Assembly (NCBI RefSeq): GCF_023370075.1
Contig: NZ_CP097152.1
Coordinates: 310,001 to 374,000, forward strand
Length of the DNA stretch: 64,000 nucleotides
Source of the DNA: Deinococcus sp. QL22
Lineage (GTDB): Bacteria; Deinococcota; Deinococci; Deinococcales; Deinococcaceae
Direction of reading: 5' to 3'
This document shows positions 35,434 to 44,305 of the stretch, in pieces. The translations under genes and the position numbers were made by a program. Each line of letters opens with the position of its first letter. Positions within the stretch are counted from its first letter, which is position 1. The notes beneath the pieces were generated by a model. The model worked only from the letters and a program-made list of their open reading frames with translations. It made no database searches and was not told where the DNA came from.

Positions 35434-37197
35434 GTGCCGTTCTCCCGTTCCCTCCGTGTGCTGATGTTGTCGGTTTTGCTCTCTGCGTCAGCGTTGGCGG
35501 CCACTTCTGTAGAAGTGTTGATTTCCCCCACAGGCCAGATCACCCAGGCTGGGCGAACCGTTTCGCTGCGGACGCCTCCACAGTTTATCGGGACGACTCT
35601 GCTGCTGCCCCTGCGAGAAACGGCGGCCTTGCTGGGGCGGCCTGTCCAGAGCAGCGGTACCCTCATCCAGGTCGGACGTCTGGTGGTGCAGACCAGCAAC
35701 CGCAGCATGACCATTGACAACGTGCCGTATGCCGGTGAGCTGATTCTCACGCCGGGCGGAGATCCACTGGTAGAAGCGCGTCTGCTGGCCTACGCCCTGG
35801 ACGGCCATTTGGTGGCCCGGCCCGGCGGAATCCTCTCCATCACGGCGGCGTCCAACGACGTGATGACTGCCCCCAGCGCGCCGGTCTCCGTGACGCCCCC
35901 GACCCGCGTTCCCACGCCTTCCACGGGTGTGGGTCAGCAGACTGCCTCTGGGTCGCCCGAAGCGCGTTTTGCCACCAATAAAACCAGTTACGCTCCAGGA
36001 GAACGCGTCACCTACACCGACTTTTCTTTCGACCCAGAGGGGCTGAACCTGTCCCGGCAATGGGAAGGCATGAACGAAGTGTTCTTCTCTCCCGGCGAAT
36101 ACCGGGTGACGCTGGTGGTCACCAACAGCAAGGGCCGCGTCAGTGCGCCTACGTCCCGCATTATTCGCGTGCAGGGCGCATCCGTGAACACGCCGCTCTC
36201 CCACGCCCTGCGCCATACGCCCATCGGCTCGACGTTTCCGGATCCGCTCAATCCGGCTTACCCGGCCCTGATCCCCGTCACGCAGTCAGGCGCTTCCTTT
36301 CCGCTGCTGTTTAGTGATTCTCCAGAAGCGCCCACCCAGAGCGGCGTCTTGTACCGAGACCAGGTCTCTGGGCGGGTGCGCATGGTGGCCTATCACCTCA
36401 ACCGCCTGTCCAGGCCTGCGCGGCTGTATGTGCTGGCGCGGCCCCGCAGCGCTGGAACTGCGGTGCAGGTGTTGCGGGGCGGCAGCGCGGGCGGTACACG
36501 TGTAGAAAGCGTGCTGGGGCAAGTGAGCGTGCTGGATTTCTTGAGCGATATCGGCGGCCCCCGCCAAGTTCTGGGGGCTCAGGGAAGTACGGCCCTGTAT
36601 ACCAGTCCACTGCTGGCCCCAGAGCAGGGAGCCAAAGTGCTGATGGACTTGCAGATCAGCGGAGAAGCTGAGCTGAGCGTGGTCATGTTGGAAGAGGGAC
36701 GGCCCCTGACCGATGAAACGCTCCGTACCCTCGCCGTGCTGCCGCCCGACACCCAACATCAGCGCGGCACCTTTCCCGGCGCGGTGCGGAGTCTGACGGT
36801 GCGCCTCGGAGCCTCTCCTGTACGGGTGATGTTGGGAGACAGCGCCAGCGACCCTGCGCTCAGTGGAACAGACGCCACCACTGGAGCCCCGCAACGCCTG
36901 AACGGCAATTACGGCGTGCAGTACGACATCACGGTCGAGACGACTGTTCCCGGCAGCACCGTGGCCAGCTTTGTCCCCCGTGCAGGTCCTTACCGGGGCG
37001 GCCTGACCGTGGAAGACGGACAAGACCGCCAGATCATCCGAATTCCAGGTTCCGGCGTCCTGACCAATGGTGACTTTCCGCTGATGCTCTGGCGAACACC
37101 GTCCAGAACCTTCCGTATGTCCTTCATTCCGACCGGGGGTTCCTTCTTGCCTGTGGCGCTGGTGTTTTATCCAAACGCTGGGGCATTCACGCCCTGA
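35434..37197 (+). CDS. Secreted protein with stalk-type and PKD-like domains
   Basis: 587 residues. A signal peptide (LMLSVLLSASALAATS) targets it outside. Residues about 25-130 resemble a copper amine oxidase N-terminal-like stalk domain (SPTGQITQAGRTVSLRTPPQ, TLLLPLRETAALLGRPVQ, ILTPGGDPLVEARLLAYALD). About 170-245 is a PKD-like beta-sandwich (KTSYAPGERVTYTDFSFDPE, PGEYRVTLVVTNSKGRVS). The remaining 340 residues are beta-rich and unassigned. It probably has a cell-surface structural or adhesive role. GTG 35434 follows a CATACT box by seven bases with no Shine-Dalgarno, consistent with a leaderless transcript. Confidence 0.75.
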   Translation: MPFSRSLRVLMLSVLLSASALAATSVEVLISPTGQITQAGRTVSLRTPPQFIGTTLLLPLRETAALLGRPVQSSGTLIQVGRLVVQTSNRSMTIDNVPYAGELILTPGGDPLVEARLLAYALDGHLVARPGGILSITAASNDVMTAPSAPVSVTPPTRVPTPSTGVGQQTASGSPEARFATNKTSYAPGERVTYTDFSFDPEGLNLSRQWEGMNEVFFSPGEYRVTLVVTNSKGRVSAPTSRIIRVQGASVNTPLSHALRHTPIGSTFPDPLNPAYPALIPVTQSGASFPLLFSDSPEAPTQSGVLYRDQVSGRVRMVAYHLNRLSRPARLYVLARPRSAGTAVQVLRGGSAGGTRVESVLGQVSVLDFLSDIGGPRQVLGAQGSTALYTSPLLAPEQGAKVLMDLQISGEAELSVVMLEEGRPLTDETLRTLAVLPPDTQHQRGTFPGAVRSLTVRLGASPVRVMLGDSASDPALSGTDATTGAPQRLNGNYGVQYDITVETTVPGSTVASFVPRAGPYRGGLTVEDGQDRQIIRIPGSGVLTNGDFPLMLWRTPSRTFRMSFIPTGGSFLPVALVFYPNAGAFTP

Positions 37198-37295
37198 GAG
37201 CACCCCCCGGGAGCAGAGCGCCCTCTCAGGGCGTGCCGGCAGACTCAACGCGAATGCCCTCCTTTCCGGCCTGACTCTGAAGGGGCCAAGGAGCC

Positions 37296-38288
37296 CTACC
37301 TCCGGGGCGTCACTCTCTGAACCTGCCCGATCATCTCGTCCATCAGGCCATCCAACTTTGCATCCACGACCTGGTGCGCCGGATTCGCGTCATACCACGC
37401 CAACACTTCCTGCACGCCACGCGCATAGGGAATGGTGGCCCGGAACTCGGGCACCAGACGCTTGATCTTGCTGTTGTCGAAGACGACGCTGTGGGCCTTG
37501 TCGCCCAGCAGGCCCGCGCCCCAGTCGGGAGCGAAGGCGGCGATCATCTCGGACGGCACGTGGACGATCTTCGCTTCTGCGCCCGCCGCTCTGGCCACCA
37601 GCTCAAAAATCTGGTTCCACGTCAGCCACTCGTCTCCGGTGATCTGCACGGCCTCACCGATGACTGCCGGGCGGTCCAGCAGGCCCACGAAGCCCACGGC
37701 GAAATCACGGTGATGGGTCAGAGTCCACAGCGAGGTGCCGTCGCCGTGAACGATCACCGGCTTGCCCCGGCGCATGCGGTCTACCACCGTCCAGCCGCCG
37801 TCCATCGGCAGCAGCGTCCGGTCATAGGTGTGCGAGGGCCGCACGATGGTCGCCGGAAAGCCGTCCTCGCGGTAGGCGCGCGTCAGCCGATCCTCGCAGG
37901 CGATCTTGTCGCGCGAATACTGCCAGAACGGGTTGTGCAGCGGCGTGGATTCTGTAATCGGCAGATGCCCCAGCGGCTTCTGGTACGCCGAGGCCGAGCT
38001 GATAAAAACATACTGTCTGGTTCGGCCTGCAAAGAGCTTCAGATCGGTCTCGATGTGCTCGGGTGTGAAGGCCACCCAGTTCACCACCACGTCGAACGTC
38101 AGGTCGCCCAGCGCCGCCTGCACGCTGGCCGGATCGCGGATGTCGCCGTGCAGCACTGTTGCGCCGTCTGGAACGGGCCTGGACGACTCGCCCCGGTTGA
38201 GCAAAAACAGCTCTATGCCCTGCGCCAGCGCCAGTTCCGAACACGCCGAGCTGATGATGCCTGTGCCGCCGATAAACAAGACGTTCAT
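37296..38288 (-). CDS. Extended SDR / NAD-dependent epimerase family protein
   Basis: About 330 residues from ATG 38288. The Rossmann motif is MNVLFIGGTGIIS, and the protein has VVNWVAFTPEHIETD and SSASAYQKPLG (catalytic Ser). A YSRDK motif holds the Tyr and Lys of the extended SDR fold, and HHRDFAVGF follows. It should bind NAD(P) and act on a nucleotide-sugar or sugar-like substrate that is not identified. It is the last gene of a three-gene operon; its ATG overlaps the TGA of the preceding gene. Confidence 0.85.
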   Translation of the reverse strand: MNVLFIGGTGIISSACSELALAQGIELFLLNRGESSRPVPDGATVLHGDIRDPASVQAALGDLTFDVVVNWVAFTPEHIETDLKLFAGRTRQYVFISSASAYQKPLGHLPITESTPLHNPFWQYSRDKIACEDRLTRAYREDGFPATIVRPSHTYDRTLLPMDGGWTVVDRMRRGKPVIVHGDGTSLWTLTHHRDFAVGFVGLLDRPAVIGEAVQITGDEWLTWNQIFELVARAAGAEAKIVHVPSEMIAAFAPDWGAGLLGDKAHSVVFDNSKIKRLVPEFRATIPYARGVQEVLAWYDANPAHQVVDAKLDGLMDEMIGQVQRVTPRR

Positions 38289-39205
38289 GGTTGCTCCTGT
38301 CCCCACTGCTGGCCCGGATCGCCCAGCGTGCCGCGCCAGCTGTGCTGAGGCTCAAAGCCGAGGTGGGCGCGGGCGTGGTCGATGCTCAGCAGCGTCTCGA
38401 AATCCGTCAGCGATTCGCGCAGTGGCACCTCCGGAAATACTTGGGCCATCAGCGTGCGCGAGGGCAGCGGCATCACCGTATCGGCGGCGGCGATGATGAA
38501 GCTGCTGGCCCCCACGAGCGGCGCGGTCAGGGCCAGTTGGCAGGCCAGCGCAGCGTCCCGCTCGTCGATGTAGCCCCACAGGTTCCATTTGCGTACGTGC
38601 AGATCCGGCCAGGCCAGCTCTGGAAACCGCCGGTACTCCTCTGGCCCCAGAATGTTGGAAAACCGCAGGGCCACGAAGGGAACGCCTGAGTGACGCGCAA
38701 AATCTTCTGCCATCGTCTCGGTGACCACCTTACTGAGCGCGTAAGACGATTCGGGGTGCGGATAGTGCGCCTCATCCACCGGGGCGTAGCGCGGCGGCGC
38801 ATCGAACGGCAGGCCCAGCGTGGTTTCGCTGGACGCCCAGACCACCCGGCCCAGACCCAGCAGTGTGGCCGCCGTAAAAACGCTGTGGTTCATCGTCACG
38901 TTCTGCACGAAGGTGTGGTGCGGGGCCTGAAGATCAGGGGCAGGAATATTCGCCAGATGAACCACGCTGCCCGCCCCCTGCATAACTTCCAGCGTCTGGC
39001 CCAGATCGGTCAGATCCGCACGCAGGGTGGCCTTTAGGGAACCCGAAAAGTTGCCGTCTGGCCTGGGAATGGGCTGGGTATCCACGGCAATGACCTCGTA
39101 GCCGTATTCCAGCAGATGCCGCAGGGCCGCGCGACCAGCCCGGCCCGCCGCCCCGGTCAGCACCACTGGTCCTGCTGCGGGAAGCTGAGCGCCGGCCTTC
39201 ACCAC
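38285..39205 (-). CDS. NAD-dependent epimerase/dehydratase family protein
   Basis: 306 residues. The N-terminal Rossmann motif is VVLTGAAGRAGRAALRHLL, with NVTMNHSVFTAATLLGLG, ASSETTLGLPF and YALSKVV (Tyr and Lys of the SDR catalytic triad). GYIDERDAALACQLAL is typical of extended SDRs. Related to sugar-acid or nucleotide-sugar dehydrogenases, but no specific reaction can be given. The GTG start overlaps the TGA of the aldo-keto reductase gene (GTGA), so translation is coupled. Confidence 0.85.
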   Translation of the reverse strand: MVKAGAQLPAAGPVVLTGAAGRAGRAALRHLLEYGYEVIAVDTQPIPRPDGNFSGSLKATLRADLTDLGQTLEVMQGAGSVVHLANIPAPDLQAPHHTFVQNVTMNHSVFTAATLLGLGRVVWASSETTLGLPFDAPPRYAPVDEAHYPHPESSYALSKVVTETMAEDFARHSGVPFVALRFSNILGPEEYRRFPELAWPDLHVRKWNLWGYIDERDAALACQLALTAPLVGASSFIIAAADTVMPLPSRTLMAQVFPEVPLRESLTDFETLLSIDHARAHLGFEPQHSWRGTLGDPGQQWGQEQP

Positions 39206-40170
39206 GCGTAGGCTTCCGGAGCCTGTCCGCCGGGGCCGGGCCAGATGGCGTCCAGCTTGTTCAGGCTTTCCTCTGTCAGCTTGATGTCCAGCGCGTGCAG
39301 TGCGCCGTCCAACTGCTCTGCCGTGCGCGGGCCGATGATCGGTGCGGTCACGGCGGGCTGATGCAGCAGCCAGGCCAGCGCCACATCCGCCGGGGATTCA
39401 CCGATTTCCCTGCACAGCGCCTCGTACTGCTCCAGTTGCGGGCGGTGTTTGTCGATCTGCTGTTGCATGTTCTCGCTGGCGCGGCGACCCTCGCTGGCTT
39501 TTTGCAAGACCCCGCCCAGCAGGCCGCCGCCCAGTGGACTCCAGGGAATCAGCCCCAGGCCCAGCGCCTGACACGCGGGAATGACCTCCAACTCGATCAT
39601 GCGGGCCGACAGGTTGTACAGGCTCTGCTCGGACACCAGACCCATAAAGTGGCGCTGGGCGGCCAGCGTGTTGGCCTGCGCGATATGCCAGCCCGCGAAG
39701 TTGCTGCTGCCCACATATAGCACTTTGCCCTCTCGCACCAGTTGTTCCATCGCCTGCCAGACCTCTTCCCAGGGCGTGGCCCGGTCGATGTGGTGCATCT
39801 GGTACAGGTCGATGTGATCGGTTTTGAGGCGGCGCAGGCTGTCCTCACACGCCTTGCGGATATGGTAGGCCGAGAGCTTCTGATCATTGGGGCCGTCCCC
39901 CATCTTGCCGTAGACCTTGGTGGCCAGCACGATCCGGTCACGGTGGCCTGGGTTTTTCTCCAACCAGCGCCCGACGATCTGTTCGGTCACGCCCTCGCCC
40001 GGCTGACGGCCATACACGTTGGCGGTATCGAAGAAATTGACACCGCGTTCCAGCGCCGCGTCCATGATGGTGTAGCTGTCCTGCTCACTCGTTTCTGGGC
40101 CGAAGTTCATGGTTCCCAGACACAGGGGGCTGACTTTCAGGCCGGTGCGGCCCAGATGACGGTACTCCAT
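39199..40170 (-). CDS. Aldo/keto reductase
   Basis: About 323 residues from ATG 40170, which has AAGGAGG nine to ten bases upstream; a longer frame starting at 40200 lacks support. The AKR barrel shows LGTMNFGPETSEQDSYTIMD, FFDTANVYGR (catalytic D and Y), VLATKVYGKMG (Lys), DLYQMHHIDRATPWEE and IIGPRTAEQLDGAL. It reduces carbonyls with NADPH; substrate unknown. First gene of a coupled operon with two SDR proteins, so the three probably process one substrate in turn. Confidence 0.9.
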   Translation of the reverse strand: MEYRHLGRTGLKVSPLCLGTMNFGPETSEQDSYTIMDAALERGVNFFDTANVYGRQPGEGVTEQIVGRWLEKNPGHRDRIVLATKVYGKMGDGPNDQKLSAYHIRKACEDSLRRLKTDHIDLYQMHHIDRATPWEEVWQAMEQLVREGKVLYVGSSNFAGWHIAQANTLAAQRHFMGLVSEQSLYNLSARMIELEVIPACQALGLGLIPWSPLGGGLLGGVLQKASEGRRASENMQQQIDKHRPQLEQYEALCREIGESPADVALAWLLHQPAVTAPIIGPRTAEQLDGALHALDIKLTEESLNKLDAIWPGPGGQAPEAYAW

Positions 40171-40367
40171 AGTTGACGCCTCCTTAGACTTTGCTCTCAC
40201 CCGACGCTACACCCGCAGGTGCGGCGGCGTCATCTTGGCGCGGCCTTCATGGTTTCGGCAGGGATGGAAAGTGCCTCTTGCGGTGGGCAGCAGCGACACG
40301 GAGAACTCAAGCCTCTGGCCTTTGTGGCCGGTTTCTGACCGACTGCCCAGCTCACTCTCGCCTGCAG

Positions 40368-41561
40368 TCAGGGAAGAACACCCTCATCCAGCAGTGTCAG
40401 GACACGCAGCGCCCGGTCTCTGGCACTGACGTAGGCCAGGCGCGTTCCATCTGGAGCCACTTGCCAGTCGTCGCCCGCGATCTTGTCGGAGAACGACAGC
40501 AGGTCTTCAGTCTGGCCCAGCATCACGTCTACACGCAGGAGACGGTGTGAGGCCAGGCCCGGCTCGTAGGGCACGACCAGCAGCCGGGCATTGTCCTGCC
40601 ACCGCGCAGACCCGAAGGTGGGGAGGGGCCAGACGGCTCCACCCGCCGTGGGCACAACGAACATGCCGTTGCGCCCCGCCGCGTCCAGGGTGACCCGGAA
40701 CAGCACCTGGGTGCCGTCCGGGCTGGGCCGCACCCCACTCAGCAGTTGGCCTTGCGCCAGTACACGTGTGCGTCCCGTGGCCTGATTCACCGTCAGAACC
40801 GAGCGCCGGGCGTCAGTTCGGGCCAGTCGTCCCGTCAGCAGCAGCGTGTCCTCGTTCAGCCAGCCCACCAGCCGTCCCCCGTACACCGTCACCAGTGGAC
40901 GGGACGCCGCCTTGGCCTCCATCCTGAAGGGATCGGCGGTCAAGACCGTCAGGGGCGTCCAGTCGTTCCGGTCGGCGGCGCCGTAGGTGGGCCAGGCCAA
41001 CCGGCCACCTGGCGACCAGACGGCGTCCCGTCCACTGGTCGGCACCGTGACTCCCGCCGAGGCAGCGCCGAGTTGCAGGGCCACAGCCGTCGCTGGGCCA
41101 GTGGGTTGCAACCCATAGAGGCCACCCTCGGAGAGCAGCGTTGGTGGAAGACGCCACAGGCCAGTGGGTTCCATGCCATCGGCCGGCACGCTGTACATGC
41201 CCACCTCGCGTCCTGCAGGACGATCCAGGAACAACAGCTGGGCGCTGTCTGCCGTCCAGACCGGGTGGGCGCAGCAACCAGCGCGCGAGACCCGTCCGGC
41301 GACAGGTTCCAGATCCGGTCTGTCCAAGGGGGGCGGTGAAGCAAGTGGCCCCCCGGCAGCGGGTAGCTCCAGCACCTGACCGACCTTCAGACCCGTGCCG
41401 GTCAGACTGTTGAGCGTTTGGAGCTGCGCCACCGTGAGGCCCACCAGGCGCGCCAGGCTGTAGAGGGTGTCGCCTGGCTTGACCGTGTAGGGTGCCGCCG
41501 AAGCTGGAACAGTCCACAAGGTCACCAACAAGACGCCCGCCCACAGGCTTCTCCGCTTCAT
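40368..41561 (-). CDS. Secreted LysM / beta-propeller protein
   Basis: About 397 residues from ATG 41561. A signal peptide ends ASA|APYTVKPG. Residues 25-67 are a LysM peptidoglycan-binding motif (YTVKPGDTLYSLARL, LQTLNSLTGTGL). The rest is a TolB/WD40-like propeller with repeated SPDGTQVLF-type and GGRLVGWLNEDTLLL-type blades. It probably binds the cell wall and displays a propeller outside. Its ATG overlaps the stop of the M23 peptidase gene (ATGA), so the two are co-translated. Confidence 0.75.
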   Translation of the reverse strand: MKRRSLWAGVLLVTLWTVPASAAPYTVKPGDTLYSLARLVGLTVAQLQTLNSLTGTGLKVGQVLELPAAGGPLASPPPLDRPDLEPVAGRVSRAGCCAHPVWTADSAQLLFLDRPAGREVGMYSVPADGMEPTGLWRLPPTLLSEGGLYGLQPTGPATAVALQLGAASAGVTVPTSGRDAVWSPGGRLAWPTYGAADRNDWTPLTVLTADPFRMEAKAASRPLVTVYGGRLVGWLNEDTLLLTGRLARTDARRSVLTVNQATGRTRVLAQGQLLSGVRPSPDGTQVLFRVTLDAAGRNGMFVVPTAGGAVWPLPTFGSARWQDNARLLVVPYEPGLASHRLLRVDVMLGQTEDLLSFSDKIAGDDWQVAPDGTRLAYVSARDRALRVLTLLDEGVLP

Positions 41562-42310
41562 TTTCTCACCGGCGTACTGGGCGCAGGTGGCGGCCACGGC
41601 TGAGCAAAGTTGTTCAGGAGCGGGCCGCGGAGCCGGACGCCCGGCTGCTCCCCGGGAGCCTGCCAGACGCCAGGTTGCCGCAGGTCTTGCTGAAAGCCCG
41701 CTCCATCCATGTCCGGATCTACCAAACCCAGAGAGGCCCAGTCGGCATGCAAGTAACCCACGGGGTTGAGGAGCAGCTGATGCGAATGATCGCGAATCTC
41801 CAGGTGGAGGTGAGGCTCAGACACGCACGTCTCCTGGGAGTCGCCCGACAGGGCCACCACCTCTCCGCGCCGAACCTGCTGCCCCACTTTTACCGCCGCC
41901 CGGTTCAGCAGGTGCCCGTACAGGCTGGAGAGGCCATCCGGATGATTGATGACCAGGTTGTGCGGCGCGGAACCGTGTGGGCCATCCACCTCCGAGACGA
42001 CGCCGTCTGCGATCGCCACGACCGGCGTGCCACAAGGCGCACTGAAATCCAGACCGAAGTGCAGGCCCTGACCATTGCCGTACAGGCTGCGCCGCTGCTC
42101 GTACGCAAAGGTGGTGTTGCCGTAGAACTGCCCCATCAGCCAGGTATCTGGACCCGGAGGTGCCGCGAAGGGCAGCCCGTACTGGCCAGCGGGGGTGGGC
42201 AGGCTGGAGAGTGCTGCCGGCTTACCCACGTGCGCTGAGGCCGTTCCAGTGCACAGAGGCAAACCCAGCAGGCAGACCAGAGAGAACGCTGAGCCCGCGG
42301 AGGCGCTCAC
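41558..42310 (-). CDS. M23-family metallopeptidase (secreted)
   Basis: 250 residues with a hydrophobic leader (FSLVCLLGLPLCTGTASA). The LytM/M23 domain carries the zinc ligands in LHFGLDFSAPCGTPV (HxxxD) and EPHLHLEIRDH (HxH), with YGHLLNRAAVKVGQQV, all conserved. It should cut peptidoglycan cross-links or be a wall-remodelling endopeptidase. Overlap with the LysM gene indicates a shared wall function. Confidence 0.88.
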   Translation of the reverse strand: MSASAGSAFSLVCLLGLPLCTGTASAHVGKPAALSSLPTPAGQYGLPFAAPPGPDTWLMGQFYGNTTFAYEQRRSLYGNGQGLHFGLDFSAPCGTPVVAIADGVVSEVDGPHGSAPHNLVINHPDGLSSLYGHLLNRAAVKVGQQVRRGEVVALSGDSQETCVSEPHLHLEIRDHSHQLLLNPVGYLHADWASLGLVDPDMDGAGFQQDLRQPGVWQAPGEQPGVRLRGPLLNNFAQPWPPPAPSTPVRK

Positions 42311-42602
42311 AGCAGCACCTGTGGGCGTGAAGTGCGAACAGGTGCTGCGTCTTGCCCAATGTCCGGAGGCGGCAAGAACCCCACGGAATGAAGACGGCGC
42401 CTAGGTGCGGTCAATCCACACGGCATCATCAAGATGACCACTAACAAGAACCCGGCATGCAGGACGTGACGAGGTAGGACGGCGGCAGAAGATGCCTGGG
42501 TAGGGGCAGGGTGACGAGGAAATCAGGTGAATGGGTGAGAATGGTCACGGTGGGGTCTCCTGAGATATGAATTCAGCTGGCCCAGCAGGAGTTCCCCCAG
42601 GC

Positions 42603-43565
42603 TTAATAACAGAGCGGAGTTTCATGACTGGGTGAATGAGAAGGAAAGTAGGCGAGAGGGCCATCGCCAGACGAGGCCTCATGGATTGGGATGGTCGTGA
42701 TCCAAGAAATTCTCCAAGCGGCGTTGCGAGCCTTCGCCGATGAGGTAAATGTAGACCAGGGCGTGGCGTAGTCCAGCGCCGTCACTCGGCGCTGGTGGTT
42801 GTACCAACGGTGAACTTCTGGCCTGGCCGCGCGAACCTCGGCCAGGCACTGCCAGTCATGACGGAAAGCAAATTGATATTTGTAGGTTCTGTTGAGTCTT
42901 TCCAGGATTCCGGTGCCACCTGGCTGAGAGACCTTGGAGCGCACCCAGAGGCCGTACTTCAAGCAGCCCTGTTGAAAGACCTCGCTGGCGAAGTCGCTGC
43001 CTCCGTCACCTTGCACGAGAATGGTTTCCGCGTGGCCCTCGGCCCGCAGGACAGCGACCGGTTCGTCAAGCGTGAGCTTGGCCAGGTGCATCGATCGGCT
43101 CCGCACCACCCGGCTGGCCAGAACCACGCGTGACAGAACACCCAGCACGAAGTAAATCCAGCAGACGCCATCCGGGAAGGAGAGGCGTGTGGCATCAATC
43201 TGCACCCGGCGTCCTTCTGGCCAATCCTGAGGGCTAGAAACCTCCTTGGGAGGTTTCCTTGTTTTCCGAGGCTGCAGGGGATGGAGCTGTAGTTCACCCA
43301 AGGCCGTTCGAATCTGATGCAGGCCGATCTCTTCGCCCTGTGCCTGCAATTCCTGATAGAGCAAGCGGTAACCCGAAGTGGAGTGCAACAACGCCGTCTG
43401 GCGCACCTTCTCGTACAGCTCATCGCGATGTTGCTGGCGCGCACAGCGCACCGGCACGCTGTGCTGATGGTTGCGAAGTCGCCAATACGGAACCTCGACG
43501 TACTGGGCAAAGCGCCGCAAGCTGAGCTGGGGACGGCTCTGCCGGAGAACGATCGTATCAATCAT
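42603..43565 (-). CDS. IS3-like transposase OrfB
   Basis: About 320 residues from ATG 43565. An N-terminal SRRVAQY-type helix region is followed by an rve DDE domain: D in RRVQIDATRLSFPDG, D in LVQGDGGSDFASE and E in GGTGILERLNRTYKYQ. The tail after STFTSSAKARNAAW is longer than in typical members and may have extended past its normal stop. No internal stop in the catalytic region. Confidence 0.8.
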   Translation of the reverse strand: MIDTIVLRQSRPQLSLRRFAQYVEVPYWRLRNHQHSVPVRCARQQHRDELYEKVRQTALLHSTSGYRLLYQELQAQGEEIGLHQIRTALGELQLHPLQPRKTRKPPKEVSSPQDWPEGRRVQIDATRLSFPDGVCWIYFVLGVLSRVVLASRVVRSRSMHLAKLTLDEPVAVLRAEGHAETILVQGDGGSDFASEVFQQGCLKYGLWVRSKVSQPGGTGILERLNRTYKYQFAFRHDWQCLAEVRAARPEVHRWYNHQRRVTALDYATPWSTFTSSAKARNAAWRISWITTIPIHEASSGDGPLAYFPSHSPSHETPLCY

Positions 43566-43846
43566 CCTCAGAGCCGCCGCACTGTTCGCGCGACATCCCA
43601 CTCCAGTTCTTTCTCCGCCAAATGCGCTTTAGTCGGTCGTTCTCCCGCTCTAACAGACTCACACCTTGATCCGGACGATCTCCCGCGAGGCGGGCACGGC
43701 CCGCCTCCAAGAATTGAGCTTTCCAACTGGGGATCAGGCTTTCATGGACATCATGCTGTCGGGCCGCTTCCGCCACGCCCAACTCTCCACGCAAGACGCT
43801 CAGGACATTTGACGTCAGTCGTCCAGGTTTTCCGCTGTTTCCCCAT
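43558..43846 (-). pseudogene. IS3-like OrfA with probable frameshift
   Basis: ATG 43846 begins MGKQRKTWTTDVK, the usual start. After about 13 codons the sense moves to another frame (LSVLRGELGVAEAARQHDVH, ESLIPSWKAQFLEAGRARLA, SLLERENDRLKR). It ends overlapping orfB. A one-base deletion near 43805 explains it. Confidence 0.65.
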
Positions 43847-43850
43847 GGCG

Positions 43851-44290
43851 CTCTCCAGTGTGCTCGTCCCCCGCTTCAAAAGGGTCAGGTTCTAGAAGTC
43901 ATTCCTGGAGCATTAGCATCCAATTGCCCACACGACTGCTGCACGCCTACCTTCCGTCATCAACGTATGCCGAGATCAATAAGGGCGCTCTTCCGCCGGC
44001 TCAGGCGGGCTCACCGTCTCTCTCAGGAGACCGGGGTGGAACAGCGCGGCCGGGTCACCTCAAGCACCGGCGGTTCAGTCACTCCGAACCCCGCTGGCAC
44101 TCCGCCGAGGCCCGAAAGCTCGGGAGCCCCGGCTCTTGAAGGCAAGGTCCCTGACGGTGAGCGCCAGGGGCCGCAACCTCGCCTGCTGCATCACGACAAC
44201 TGGGGAATGCTTCTTGGGAGTCTTGTTAAGTTCTGCTTGAGCTGACGGGTGGACTGCCTCCCACGGCACACCGGGTGGCCCGAAGCCTGT
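43851..44290. other. Intergenic stretch, no recognised gene
   Basis: Scattered short frames only. A minus-strand reading with QQARLRPLALTVRDLAFKS looked protein-like but matched nothing I recognise. Confidence 0.3.
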
Positions 44291-44305
44291 TAGGGTGCCC
44301 CGATG
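44291..44305 (+). promoter_or_regulatory. Candidate leaderless promoter of the hydrolase
   Basis: TAGGGT (44291-44296), six bases, ATG 44303; no Shine-Dalgarno. Confidence 0.4.

Larger units (their letters stand above)
42600..43850 (-). mobile_element. Second IS3-like element, orfA frameshifted
   Basis: Two overlapping frames of an IS3-family type run on the minus strand from about 43846 to 42603. The terminal repeats were not found by eye. orfA has an apparent one-base indel near 43805, so the element may be immobile. Confidence 0.6.

Noticed and set aside
35488..37248. Minus-strand frames opposite the stalk/PKD gene
   Set aside because: They are shadows of a gene with a clear signal peptide and domains.
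37374..38348. Plus-strand frame opposite the SDR gene
   Set aside because: Antisense of a clear Rossmann-fold gene; the translation is Arg/His-rich and unrelated to any family.
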